The notes beneath the pieces are model-generated. The model saw only the letters and a list, made by a program, of their open reading frames with translations, was not told the origin of the DNA and did not search any database. From Nectonema munidae (Eukaryota; Nematomorpha; Nectonematoida; Nectonematidae), in NCBI GenBank assembly GCA_030549495.1, contig JAUIRK010001039.1, positions 310,001 to 374,000 on the forward strand: a stretch of 64,000 nucleotides of DNA, read 5' to 3'. A program made the translations under genes and the position numbers. Below are positions 37,280 to 47,871 of the stretch, in pieces. The stretch's first letter is position 1. Each line of letters starts with the position of its first letter.

Positions 37280-38215
37280 CAATGAATAGTTTTACATATG
37301 TAGCAATTATTTATGGCACACCTATAGTCATAATTTTGAACCAAAGAAGATTTAAGATTTTGCTTGAATTTCGAGATAGTAATGTTATAAAATTCCAATG
37401 GATTAGGTAAACTGTTCAAAGGCCTACCTATTCTTTAGACTAAAGATTGTTAAAATTTTTGTAATCTATAGAAAGGTATTTCAACTGAGTGGGTGTTACG
37501 TAAATTGTAAGGTTTTATGTTTTAATTTATCATAAATTCTTCATATACAATCAATGGAAGCATGAGGTGAAAGTATTTGTACAAATAAAAATTCAGTTTA
37601 TAAATATATATGCCTGATACTTTCAAAAGTTTTTCTCGGAAAAACACCAATGTTATGTGAGAATTTCTATCCATATCATATACTATTCTCAGTGCTTTTT
37701 TTTGTTGAACAAACAAACTATTGATGTTAGCGTTTCCTCATATCAAATTACAATAGTGCAAATTTGGAAGAAAGAAGGATTTATAAATGGTTAATTTTGT
37801 TTTTTGGTTAAGGAAATTTTTGTGATAAAATAAAATACCATTTATTCTCCTTCACATGCTTGATGTGATCATCCTATTTAAGCTTAGATCACAAGTCCCA
37901 ACAAGTTAACTTTGTCAGTTACTTGAAAAGATAGTTGTATAGCATTTAAGACAATTTTAGATTCGCAAAACAGAATAATTTTTGATTTTTCATCGTTAAT
38001 TTTGACCATGTTAAACTCGCACCATTTTAAAACTTTATCAATGCTTTCTGGTAAAATAGAAAAATCACGGTTACTGATTGGTATATTAAATGAAATATCA
38101 TCTGCAAATAAAAAAAATCTATAGTATTATCACACCTATATATATCGTTTATGACAATGTTAAATAGCAAGGGACCGATGATTGATCCTGCCATAAAATT
38201 GTCTCCGTAAGCCAA
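37280..38215 (-). pseudogene. CR1/jockey-like LINE fragment, 3' half
   Basis: The minus strand encodes GSIIGPLLFNIVINDIYRC (motif B), a degraded FADDISF-like C motif, LKWCEFNMVKINDEKSKIIL, then FVQQKKALRIVYDM and SGIYIYKLNFYLYKYFH, ending with NYDYRCAINNCYICKTIH and a stop near 37283. The cysteine-bearing C-terminus resembles that of the LINE at 52819-53097 (TCTNKKCFVCK), so both may belong to one clade. Several frame breaks; no target-site duplication found. Confidence 0.72.
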
Positions 38216-38486
38216 ATTTCAGGTTTAAAATTTGATTTCTTATGATTTAAAGATATTTTATGACATTTTTATGATTTTAATATATTTTGATCAGGTTTGA
38301 TTAATTTTTTGACAGGTTTGATTGATTTTAATGAAAAATAAATGAAACCATCAGATTCGAAATCAAGTTTTAGAGGGTTCACATGAGAATTTGTAAAAAA
38401 AATTAAATATTTTAGGATAAAATAGTGGGGAAACCTTTAAATTTTCCCGTCAATGAGGAAATAAAAATAGCCCCTCTAGAATAGGG

Positions 38487-38616
38487 TTAACCCTTTTTGG
38501 ACGAGAATCTTGAAGAATAATCGTCTGCTTTCTTTTTCCATTCATTTTTGTATGTTTTTAGCAGACGATTATTATTTCTTCGTACACCAGTGTCACACTA
38601 ATCCTCAAAGGGTTAC
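38487..38616. mobile_element. Palindromic TTAA-type MITE, ~130 bp
   Basis: Starts ttaaccctttttggacgag and ends atcctcaaagggttac, so the ends are inverted copies of TTAACCCTTT. A second inverted pair, aatcgtctgc and gcagacgatt, lies inside at about 38519-38528 and 38561-38570. The right TTAA is now TTAC. TTAA targets are characteristic of piggyBac-type transposition. A partial relative is at 60183-60234. Confidence 0.65.
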
Positions 38617-39834
38617 ATTTGATATGTGCAACAGGTTCTATTTTCCTTTTGCGATTCAAAATGGCAGAAAGACCTTTGTATGAAATAACCCGACAAAATA
38701 TCAATTAATTGATACAGAAAAATACATACAGACACATCTGTATAAAAATAATACAAAATATAATATAAAAAAATAATATAAAATACGTCTGTATAAAAAA
38801 TATATATAAAAAAATACATTTGTATAAAAAATAGGTATATATATAAAGATTTAATTTACTTTGATATTGAAAATGCATTAATATAGAGTTATAAGTAGGA
38901 GTATATCATAAAACATGTATATAAAAAACAATGCTCATAAGCGAAGTTATATAGGCTTTATTGATTTAGAAAAGGGGGAGTGAGTTTAGTCTAAATATTG
39001 TGAAAATTTTTATCTTATAAAAATATTTAAAAAAATTCTATAAAAAAAATTTTTCTAATACTTCTTTATTCAGTCTAGTTTAAAATGAAGATAAATTGCC
39101 TAATAATTATAAGTAAGTTTACAAGTAATTAACAAATCGTCTTAATTTATGTTTAATAGCTTAACTTTTTTTACTATATAGGTAAAGAGACATATTATAT
39201 ATAAAATTTCCACGGGGCTTCATTTTCTTCTTGTCTAAACTAAAATTTACGCCAAAGAAAAATTGTGATTTCCCATGCTATAATCTTCCATATATGTTTG
39301 AAAACTACCTTAAGGCGTCTCACCCCTTTTAATATTTATTATCACCTTTTTAAAATTTATTTGTTCTAGTCTCGCTACGTCTCTAAGTTTAAAACGAAGA
39401 ACATCTCTTCTCTGAAAATATAACCCTAAACTTTATAATATGTATTTTTAACGTTTCATTTTTCTATAAAAAATTATTTACCTTAAATAGCCTTTTAATA
39501 TTAGAATTTAAAACACTGTCTATTGTTAAAGACACTTAGAATTTACCATTATGTACAATATTACAAGAGCAGACTTTATCTACCAGTTGTATTAATAAAA
39601 ATTTGAAGTAAATTTTAAAAACATTTCGTACTGTTCAAGACAATCTTCATCAATATCTAAGAATAAAGATGCTATAAATTGCAATTCTGGAATAAAAGAT
39701 TTGATTTTTTAAATTATATTTAACAAATATAATAAAGACATTTGCCCTAACTTGTGTATTCTATTACATTAATTTAACTCTTTCTACATTAATTAATATG
39801 GATAAACCTTTTAAACTTTAAATTATAGAGGATA
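38617..39834. other. AT-rich region with low-complexity TA repeats
   Basis: From about 38730 to 38850 an ATAAAA/TATA-rich stretch repeats a gtctgtataaaaa-like word several times. The rest is AT-rich without coding signal. Confidence 0.5.
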
Positions 39835-40217
39835 CTTTCTAATAGATATGTATCGGATATCCGCATATGCAAATCAGCCGCAAAAATCTTTACATGCTCA
39901 TCCACGGATTTTTTCACGTTAACATCTGCCTCCGCAATTTAAAATCAATTTTTATAAATATCTATTGAAACTTTTCGTATTTTTTTTGTTTAAAACTTAC
40001 AAGATTTGTTATGTTTTTAAATTCTAGTAAAAATGTAAAAAAGGGATTAAAATAGTAAGATACTGTAAAATATAAAACATAATTTTTTTTAAATATTTTA
40101 TATCCGCATTCGCATAAAAATTTATTTTGGATATTCGCATCCGCCAGGATATCAAATTTAATATCCGCATCCACGGATGTAAAAAAAATTAACATCCGAT
40201 ACATCTCTACTTTCTAA
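39835..40217. mobile_element. hAT-type MITE, 367 bp, 8-bp duplication
   Basis: Element 39843-40209. The left end is tagatatgtatcggatat; the right end on the other strand is tagagatgtatcggatgt. Perfect 8-bp duplication ctttctaa at 39835-39842 and 40210-40217. Internal copies of ggatatccgcat and gcatccgc motifs near both ends extend the inverted similarity. An 80-codon minus-strand frame inside is incidental. Confidence 0.92.
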
Positions 40218-40537
40218 TATACCTATGTGCTATAAAAATATTTTACCGCTGAAAAATGTGTTAGCCTTTGTTGAAATTCGTGGCTAGATTACTTCTGATC
40301 AACTACAGCCTAAATTTGGATTGATTATTATATCAAGTGAACCGTTAATTAAAAAAAGATTAAAATATAGCCTTGAAACTTTTTTTTATATAATTTTCTA
40401 AATTTATTATAAAAGAATTTTTCTCCAAAGAACACACGGCCATTATTGCCCTACATTATACTTCAATCGTACGCTCTCAAACCCACCACAACTGCACAGA
40501 TTTTATGAAGTCAAATTACCTTCAGATTGTTCCAGCT

Positions 40538-40863
40538 CAGTGGTTTTCAAACCGGAATCCGCTGTGCCGCGAAGAAGTTCCACGGGGATCGAGAAGGGCA
40601 CACTAAGTGAATCGTTCTTCGCAAAATATTGCAGCCATATTAGGTCATTTGCGATTTTTGCCAATAAATCACATTAAAAAGAATAAATAAGTTGATCTTT
40701 GAATTGAGTACTATTTTTTTCTTTTATTGCCTTTCATGCCTAATTTGTAAATGTGCATTTTTCTTAATGGCTATAAAAATGAATTATCACGACTCACACT
40801 TTACATTTCGTTTTATTAAACTCTGTTGGGGAAGAGTAACATAAATGTCCTTTGTGTTCTGAA
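40538..40863 (+). mobile_element. Possible left end of a hAT element
   Basis: Begins cagtggttttcaaaccgg, a classic hAT-like terminus, followed by gtgccgcgaagaagttccac. No matching inverted right end or 8-bp duplication was found nearby, so it would be a truncated copy. Confidence 0.4.
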
Positions 40864-41315
40864 CAGGGGCGCACATCCGGGGGGGGGGCGAGGAAAAAGA
40901 ATTAAAAAATTCGAATACAAAGTTTTCTAACTTTAGTTCTGTTTTATATTTTTGATAGAAATTACCTCAGAAAAGTTATGTAATTTGGATGTGTTTTTTT
41001 ATTATTTATTTTTCTCAATAAAACATATTTTCATTTTTTAGGAAGAAGAAATGGAACAACTGAAAATTAATGAATGATTTTTTTCATTCAATAAAATTTG
41101 CAATTTTTTTATTGTTGATATCTTTACCCATTTTCTACACCATTCATTGTTGACATTAAGCTTAATAGGGCGGGGGTTAAAGTTTACATTAAGCTTAATT
41201 AAGAATGAAATAGAATAGACAAGAGAGGAGTAGGAATTCAAAAAAATTTGTTGTCTTTTTTGGATGACGCTTAAAAATCCCCCTCCCTCCAATAATTTCA
41301 AGGATGTGCGCTCCT
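40864..41315. mobile_element. MITE with inverted ends, ~452 bp
   Basis: Left end caggggcgcacatcc; right end on the other strand caggagcgcacatcc, with G/C-rich homopolymer tracts just inside. The flanking 8-mers do not match, so the duplication is lost or the family differs from hAT. Short open frames on the minus strand here are incidental. Confidence 0.65.
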
Positions 41316-42135
41316 GGATCAATCACATTTTTTTCATATAAATATCGCAGGGTATCTAGTAGACTCTTTTGCTTAAGACTACATTCACTCATATAAAACT
41401 CTCCAAGTTATTTGTTTTTAGTTGTTTTCTCTATCAATCAAATTTTCATCAATTCCAGTAATGTGCCTGGTAGACTACTTCATTTTCAAATGAAAAGCTT
41501 GATTAGTTACACAGAAAAACAAAGAATCATCCTATATAATCTTCATATTATAGCTACACATATATTCACTCAGTAAAGTAAATTGTTTGAAAATTTATTT
41601 AGAACATAGGTCTATGAATTGTCAGGTATGTAGCCGTGAATTTAAATTTGGCCATTTTAAATAAAAATTGAAGGTTTAAAATTTTTGGTAGAAAATATTC
41701 TACAAACCTTAAATTAATATAAATTAGCTATTCCAATCCCTAGGTTATACGCTAAAAACTACATGAAAATAAAAATATTTTTACTATATTATTGCCTTTT
41801 ATCAACTAATTAAAATTCGCCCTAAAATATCCAAATTAAATATCAAAAAGCTACACTACTCACAAGCTAAGCACGCATTTTAAATAATTGAAATACAGAT
41901 ATCAAATTTGCCTAGCAACAAAATCCTGTTTTCTGTCGATAAAATCTCATATGCTTTGGTTTAGTAATATCAGATATATTCACAAGAAAATTATTATGGA
42001 TGTAGAATCGCAAAAATGATAAAATTAAAGCTAAAAATTTAGATTCTTCCCACTTTTTCATCCTTTTTGCTTAAGATTTGTACGAGAATAGCTCTCCTTC
42101 CTTTATCTGCTTTTCATCTAGGATTTTCTTTAAGA
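41316..42135. other. Upstream/intron 1 region of the Ly6-like gene
   Basis: AT-rich with no recognised repeat. The first exon of the Ly6-like gene, with the start codon and most of the signal peptide, should lie here or further upstream, but I could not locate it. A branch/pyrimidine stretch (tgcttttcatctaggatttt) precedes the acceptor at 42134-42135. Confidence 0.5.
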
Positions 42136-42323
42136 CACTCTCTTCCTACTATCGCAACAAGTGGCATCTGCACTGAGAAAGGAACCTTTAAAATGCCACA
42201 GTTGTACTGGACCTCCATATCCTGGAGGGGGGGAAGATTTTGACAGATACTTGTGCTTATCAAGGACGTGTAAAGGGAATCTGGATACACAAAAATGTGT
42301 CAAGATTGTTCAGACCATTGGCA
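42136..42323 (+). CDS. Ly6/three-finger protein, exon 2
   Basis: This exon encodes the end of a signal peptide (TLFLLSQQVASA, cleavage expected near SA|LR) and the first half of a Ly6/uPAR domain beginning LRKEPLKCHSC. Five cysteines are present (CHSC, LC, TC and KC contexts). The acceptor TTTAAG and donor CA|GTAAGT give a phase-1 intron on each side, which is the usual layout for Ly6 genes. With the next exon the protein has ten cysteines, the canonical number for a three-finger fold. Without splicing, the frame would run into the intron and stop at about 42352. Ly6 proteins are GPI-anchored or secreted surface proteins that modulate receptors and channels; the specific partner cannot be told. 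Numbering of the acceptor may be off by one base. Confidence 0.82.
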
Positions 42324-42815
42324 GTAAGTTTTTTCTTTTTCGATTTTATTGACTTGTCCAGCTTCGTTTCGAAAGCTCACATACTTTTGATCAGCTGATT
42401 TACCAGCTTACTTGTTCGTTAGTGACGAATCCATTAATCCGCTATGTTCGTATATGAACAAGCGAGTATCTTGGTATGCGAAATCTCTCATAGTGCTATT
42501 AGGCCATAGAGCCCGTTTTAGCGGATTGAAGATCCTTCCATTTGACACTGTGGACACTGATTTAAAGTTTCTTTAATTCCTATGCTAGCAGTGTCAAAGT
42601 TACTATTTTAGACATTTTCTGTGTTTTCTGAGCTAATTATGGGAAATGAAATTGTAAAATAGCCAAAATGGCATTTTTAAACAAACTTGTGTAAAACAAG
42701 CTGTATGTCTGTCTGAAAGTGCCTTTCTTCCTAACAATAAATACAAATTCCATGTTGTCTATCAAACTTTTCGTATATCATATACAGTCTAACCTCTGTA
42801 TTCTTATTTTTCTAG

Positions 42816-42962
42816 GGGGCATGGGGTAAGGTTGGTTAGTTACTGGTTTCGATAACTCGAGGTCTTGGGTTCGATCCCGCGCCAAGCATACTTTCTTCAT
42901 AGTTCGATACATGCGGTGCAATTGTGCCTTTTCGATGAAAACACCCCACGGTACCTTTTTGA
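42816..42962 (+). mobile_element. tRNA-derived SINE, copy 1
   Basis: About 140 bp. The head contains an A-box-like tggttagttactgg and a near-perfect B box ggttcgatccc spaced like a Pol III type 2 promoter. The body reads gcaattgtgccttttcgatg and aaaacaccccacggtacc. A second copy lies on the minus strand at 60878-61010, so this is a dispersed repeat and not a functional tRNA. The variable tRNA-like stem positions do not form a proper cloverleaf. Confidence 0.75.
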
Positions 42963-44079
42963 AGGTTAGTACACAGTAAAAACCAAATCATAAAAATGGT
43001 GTACTTATCAAGCAAAAAATTTATTTTAAAGAAAGAGTTTTTATGGAAATATGTATCTAGGGCATTTATTATCATTGGTAATCTCAAGTAAAAACAAGTT
43101 TCAAAGTGTTTACATGATTATTTTAATGCAAAAATATTTAAAATTTTACTGAAATTTGTATATCACTGATAGAAAAGTGACGATTAACATGTCCCTAACA
43201 ATGATTTAAGTATATGAAGTTCGATAAAAATTCAAAGCGTATTTTTCTTTTAAAATGCCACGACTTTAATTGATCACAATTAATTCCTTTAAAATAAAAA
43301 TTAATAATTAAAAAAACAAACATAAATTGGGCCACATCTAAAATAAATGCTTTTGTAATACATCTCGTTCTAATTTAAACAAAATAGTAATTATTGAATA
43401 TAAACTATTAAAAATGTTTAAAACGTCAAAGAGTTATATGTGTATATTATTCAAACAAAGTTAACTACTAAATCCAGTAGCAATACTTTGTTTATAACGT
43501 TCCCAATCGGAATCAATTTATTTAATCTATGATAAAAATCATAAATTTGTGAAATTGAATTAAAATTTATATTTAAACAAATTTCTCCAAGAGTATTACT
43601 CTCAAAGAATTTTAAACTAGTGTTTTTGAAAAGTTATGCCAAAATTTGATCTTAAATGTAAAAAAGACAACATAGAATGATGAAGAAGTTATTAAATTAT
43701 TTTCGAATGAAAATGCTTAGCTTATAACTTTTTTTCCATCTAAATATCCTACATGAAAAGTGAATGTTAAAAATATTTGACATAATAATGATATTTTTCT
43801 GACTTTTAAAAAGTTCAATAAAGAATAATTTCATGAATATAAGAAAAAAAATAAATATCATTGAAAAGTTCATTATCGAACTTAAGATTGATTATCGAAT
43901 TCGGGTAAAAAAAGTTTCCCAAAATAATTTTAAAGGGGGAAATAAAATTTTTTAATTATAGCTTGCAAATCAAAGAAAATTATCGGGGTTAGTGGACAAC
44001 CACTTGTAAGCTTTATATTTATAAAAAAGAACTTACAAATAAACTCTTGTTTTAATTAGCAAATATCCAAAAAGTGTAT

Positions 44080-45255
44080 GAAGTTTTTTGAGTCATGTGA
44101 TGTAAAGCAGATTTTGACGTTGTTGTTGGCCTCCACTGGCAGATATCTTGTTATAATCATACCAGTGGCGACCGAGCCGCTTTGGTTGGAACCAGGAGAG
44201 ATATGTGTGTGTATGCATATATGTTTTTTTAAATATCTAAATCTGTGTGTAATGGCAAAAATTCCTCAGATTTATGTTTGATGGGTGGTGTAGAGTTAAG
44301 GATTGGCAAGATTGAAAGTGAATTGAGGTAATTGGTGACCGCTTGTGTGTGGATTGTTTGGTTGGTGTGAGTGCAGTGGTGTGTGTTGACATGTGTGGAG
44401 TACAATGTTGTTGTTTTTGTTGTTAAATAGTGTACTTTTCATGTGTCTGTGAGGTTTGGGGGCAGTGTAGAGGTTATGAAGGGGGTGAAGTTTTGTAGAG
44501 GCGAAATAAGTGTTTCTGTGTGTGTCACATGTATGACCTGTGGCTAATCGGAGAGCTGTGTTTTCTGTTGTTTGTAGTTTGGAAGGTTTGTTTGAGAGAT
44601 GGAGTATTGTGGAAGCGTACTCTAAGATTGGACGTGTTATAGCTTTATATGTATTTGTTATGGTATCTTTGTGTTTGCCACAGAAGTTTCTGATAGGGCT
44701 TTGAGTATATTGAGCGTTTCACTTGCTGATTCTTTGGTGTTGAGTATGCGTCTGTTGTATGTGAGTTTGGGGTCGAATGTGATGACTAGGATTTTTTGGG
44801 GTGTGTTAGTGTCTATGATAGTGTTGTTGATTTTTATGTTTAGTTTTGTGTTGTGTTCAGAATTATATTGCGTAAAGAGTGTTGTTTGTGTGGTTAAGTT
44901 TGAGTTCATTATCGATGAGCCATTTGTGTATATTGTCGATGTATGTTGAGAGTGGCTTTTGTGATGCTTTGGTTGGTGGATGTAATGGTGATGTCGACTG
45001 CGTAAGTAAAAAGGTTAACTTGGTTGTTGGTGGGATTATATGGGAGAGGGAGCTCCCTTGGGGTACCTCTGTTCGTATGTGGCGTGAGAGGGTAGTGTTA
45101 TGTTTTGTATAAATGTTTCTGCCGCGTAGGTAGTTAGCTAGAAATCTGGTATATTGAGTGTTAATGTTTGTTTTGTGTATGAGAAGATGGATATCAAGTG
45201 TGTCAAAGGCGTTGCTTAGATCTAATGTTGTTGTGACGGTGCGGTGGATCTCATC
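44080..45255 (-). pseudogene. Jockey/CR1-type LINE fragment (3' half of RT)
   Basis: Minus-strand translation gives RTVTTTLDLSNAFDTLDIHL (A motif), IRTEVPQGSSL (motif B), LFTYAVDITI (C motif, with YAVD where YADD is expected), TPQKILVITFDPKLTYNRRI, then ITNTYKAITRPILEYASTI and KLQTTENTALRLATGHT. The matching family is the widespread pol-like LINE of invertebrates. The copy is 5' truncated at about 45255 and carries several frame breaks. The region is visibly G/T-rich on the plus strand, which is unlike its neighbours and follows from the element's own composition. It lies antisense within the Ly6-like intron. Confidence 0.82.
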
Positions 45256-45374
45256 ATATCCTTAGTTTACTTATAAATTCGCTAACATCATTTTTGCATG
45301 TTTATTATCCTAAAAAGCCTGTGGGGGTGTTAGTTTTGCATTTCATTTATCTTATTAACTGTGCCGTTTGGATA

Positions 45375-46727
45375 TATAGCATTTTCACTTTAAGTTCGTC
45401 TTTTTTCATAAGTTCATCCTTGTGGTTTCAAAAGCATGTTCAAATTTAAAAAAACTAGGAACTATTTTTCAAATTTCAAGATATTTTTTACTTTTAAGTT
45501 TATATAGAAAATGTAAAAAAATTTAATTAAAAAAAATAATTTCATATTCCTTTTTGCAAGAAACTTAGTTAGAATCTAAAATGAATTGATTTTTCCTTTA
45601 GTACTTCATGAAATTTATTCCTCATTTTCAATTATTTGTTATAGTTTCAAAGTTTTTTTTACATTTGGGAAAGATTTCTTATTTAATTTATATATAATAA
45701 GCTCTCAAAATCATTTTCAAGTTTATTTTTTTAAATAATTTGCTTATAAATAAAAATTAAATTAGTTTTTTTTATCAAAAACTCACAAATTTTTTACTTG
45801 ATTTTTGGTATTTTTAAAAAAAAATTTGATAAACTTTATACTAAAATGGGTGTTAAAACAAAATGTTTTAAACTTTGAAATGAACTAAAAAACAGTAGTA
45901 TTGGACTTGACTTTTTCTTTTAGTTTATGTTCAAACTTTTAAAACATACAGCACATATTTGCCTATTTTTTGTTTCATATGTGATGTATTCGTATCGGTT
46001 CTCTAAATATAATATTCTATCTAAATATTATATAAAAAGAATGCTTTCACTCTGTCCATTCAACATTTGACTATACAAAATACTACAGACATATGATGAA
46101 TAATATCAACATAGCTTCAACTGAACACTTATACAATCCAAACATTTATTCATGATTTTTAAATAAATTCCAATTTGTTTTCATTTTATGCATCGTTTTT
46201 ACTACTTTTGTACTATAATATTACTCTTTTTAGTTTATTTTGAAGTTTAAAACAGTTTGTTTTATAACATCCATTTTAGTATAAAGTTTATGACCTTATT
46301 TATCAAAAAATTTTAAGAATAACAAAAATCAAGTGCAAAATTTATGAGTTTTTGATTAAAAAAACGAATTTAATTTTTGTTTATAAGTAAAATATTAAAA
46401 AAAAAAAACTGATTTGAAAGCTTGCTTATAAAATATTTTGAAATTCAGCAAAATTGAATAAGAAATCCTTTACAAATGGTAACAGAAAACTTTGAAACTT
46501 GCACAAACAATTCAAAATGAGGAATAAATTTCATGAAGTACAAAAAAAATCAATTCATTTTAGCTTCTAAATAAATTTCTTTCAAAAAGGAATATGAAAT
46601 TATTATTTTTTAATTTGTATATTAGTTTTTTTTTAAATTTGAACATACTTTTGAAAAGAATTTAATGTTAAAGTCATAAGGACGAACTTAAAATGAAAAA
46701 AGACGAACTTAAAGTTAAAATGCTATA
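45375..46727. mobile_element. Foldback element with ~550-bp inverted arms
   Basis: The left arm begins tatagcattttcactttaag; the right arm, on the other strand, begins tatagcattttaactttaag. Similarity continues inward for about 550 bp, for example atactaaaatgggtgttaaa on the left against the complement of aacatccattttagtat on the right. A unique centre of about 330 bp separates the arms (45910-46230). The ends can be read as TAGCATTTT flanked by a TA duplication, which would suit a Tc1/mariner-type mobiliser, but this is inference. No coding capacity. Confidence 0.78.
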
Positions 46728-47188
46728 TCACATGTGTAAATTGATTCACCAACTCAAAATAAATGATAAAACAATGTTACCATTTTAGTAAACAAATTAT
46801 CCGGCAATTTCTTTTACGAAGCGTTTGAAAAGACAGACCATTTTTATTTTTTCCAAGTCCACTTGTCTTTAAACAGTTGACTCAATTTTAAATATAAAAT
46901 TATTGTATATAAAGAAAAATTTTTAATTTTGTGTTTTTCAAAAAAGTAATTTTACTTTCATTATTTATGCAAAAACTGCATGTATATGCAATGGGCTTTC
47001 TCGGTATCAAAGACGTCAGAACTTACTAATTTTTATCATAGAAAGGCATCATGGGTTCGCCACACTAGTAATGGTGAAATTGCGGATTTCATGATTTTGT
47101 TATGACTGCGAATCAAAAATGACACACTAGTAATGCAATTGCATTGCATTTTACCCTATCTAATGCGAATATTTATACTGAATTTTAG

Positions 47189-47520
47189 CGCAAAAGCTGT
47201 ATACGCGTTCCTGCTTGAATGACTTGTATGCGAGTTCCCACGCCGAAGACATTCCTGCGGACACTTTTCGGGGGTGTCGAGCGGCCGCTGACCCCTTGAT
47301 CCACAAAGAGATCCAGCATTTCAATGGCGAAGACATCCTCTCAACGTCCACCGCGTATCCCGGAGACCCATTCGTACTAACGACCCCCAAATACTACTCG
47401 AAAGTTTACTGCTTCTGCGATGAATGGGAAAATTGCAATTCTGTTTCCCCCACTTCTTACAACTCCCTCATCCTTTTCACAGCATCTCTTTTTGGGATTC
47501 TTTTCTCAGTGTTTCACTGA
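47189..47520 (+). CDS. Ly6/three-finger protein, last coding exon with GPI signal
   Basis: The acceptor tttttag-like site at 47187-47188 (ttttag|CG) fits phase 1. The exon encodes TQKLYTRSCLNDLYASSHAE, then FRGCRAAADPL, the end motif YCFCDEWENCNSV and a hydrophobic tail (SLILFTASLFGILFSVFH) ending at the stop. CxC followed by xxxxxxCN is the hallmark end of a Ly6 domain, and the polar spacer plus hydrophobic C-terminus is a GPI-attachment signal, with omega-site candidates in NSVSPTS. Local GC is clearly higher than in the flanks and the exon is intact, as expected for a gene under selection. The insert between RGC and CFC is long compared with vertebrate Ly6 proteins but ordinary for insect Ly6/quiver-like ones. 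Confidence 0.88.
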
Positions 47521-47871
47521 GTTCCTTTTTTTTAAATCATTTTTAAAATTCTTCACTCTGACACATTCCTTTCGATTCATGATCATTTGTTGTTTTGTCT
47601 TTCTCAGTTTTCGATTTCCTGTATTTGATGCATAATCTCAAATTATATTCACACATATTTTTACCCTTTTTAGCCATCACAACAACATTAGCTTTTTATC
47701 AAAGAAAAATGTGATGACTTTAATCTTCCGTCCTTGTAGAAGCATTTATCATCTATTTTTAAAAAGTTTATTTTTAATTCTTTTCACATTTTAGAAAATT
47801 TAAATAAATATACTCAGTTTTTTACTTGAAGCCTTATTATTAGTGTTGTCTAAATATCGACTTATTCTTGC
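47521..47871 (+). other. 3' UTR of the Ly6-like gene and following spacer
   Basis: T-rich sequence after the stop. An AATAAA poly(A) signal is at 47803-47808, giving a predicted 3' UTR of about 300 bp. The next element starts only 60 bp later. Confidence 0.6.
47803..47808 (+). terminator. AATAAA polyadenylation signal
   Basis: Canonical hexamer in the expected place downstream of the Ly6-like stop codon. In AT-rich DNA it may also occur by chance. Confidence 0.5.

Larger units (their letters stand above)
42324..47188 (+). other. Intron of the Ly6-like gene (phase 1)
   Basis: A 4.9-kb intron bounded by gtaagttttt and tgaattttag. Joining the flanking exons completes an ACG codon and keeps the frame open. 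It hosts a SINE, a LINE fragment and a long foldback element. The stretches 42324-42815 and 42965-44080 show no other recognised element. Confidence 0.8.

Noticed and set aside
38613-38819. Tyr/Phe-rich minus-strand frame
   Set aside because: Product of low-complexity TATA/ATAAA repeats.
39962-40204. 80-codon minus-strand frame
   Set aside because: It lies entirely inside a MITE with perfect duplications.
41038-41392. Two minus-strand frames of 94 and 65 codons
   Set aside because: They overlap the inverted-repeat element at 40864-41315 and show no domain.
42836-42960. A functional tRNA gene
   Set aside because: Pol III boxes are present but the sequence does not form a cloverleaf and the same body occurs elsewhere, so it is a SINE.
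44671-45112. Hydrophobic plus-strand frames (possible membrane proteins)
   Set aside because: They are antisense to a LINE RT fragment; the G/T-rich composition makes them look hydrophobic.
47160-47390. Minus-strand frame over the Ly6-like exon
   Set aside because: Shadow of the plus-strand exon, which has cysteine spacing, splice site and GPI tail.
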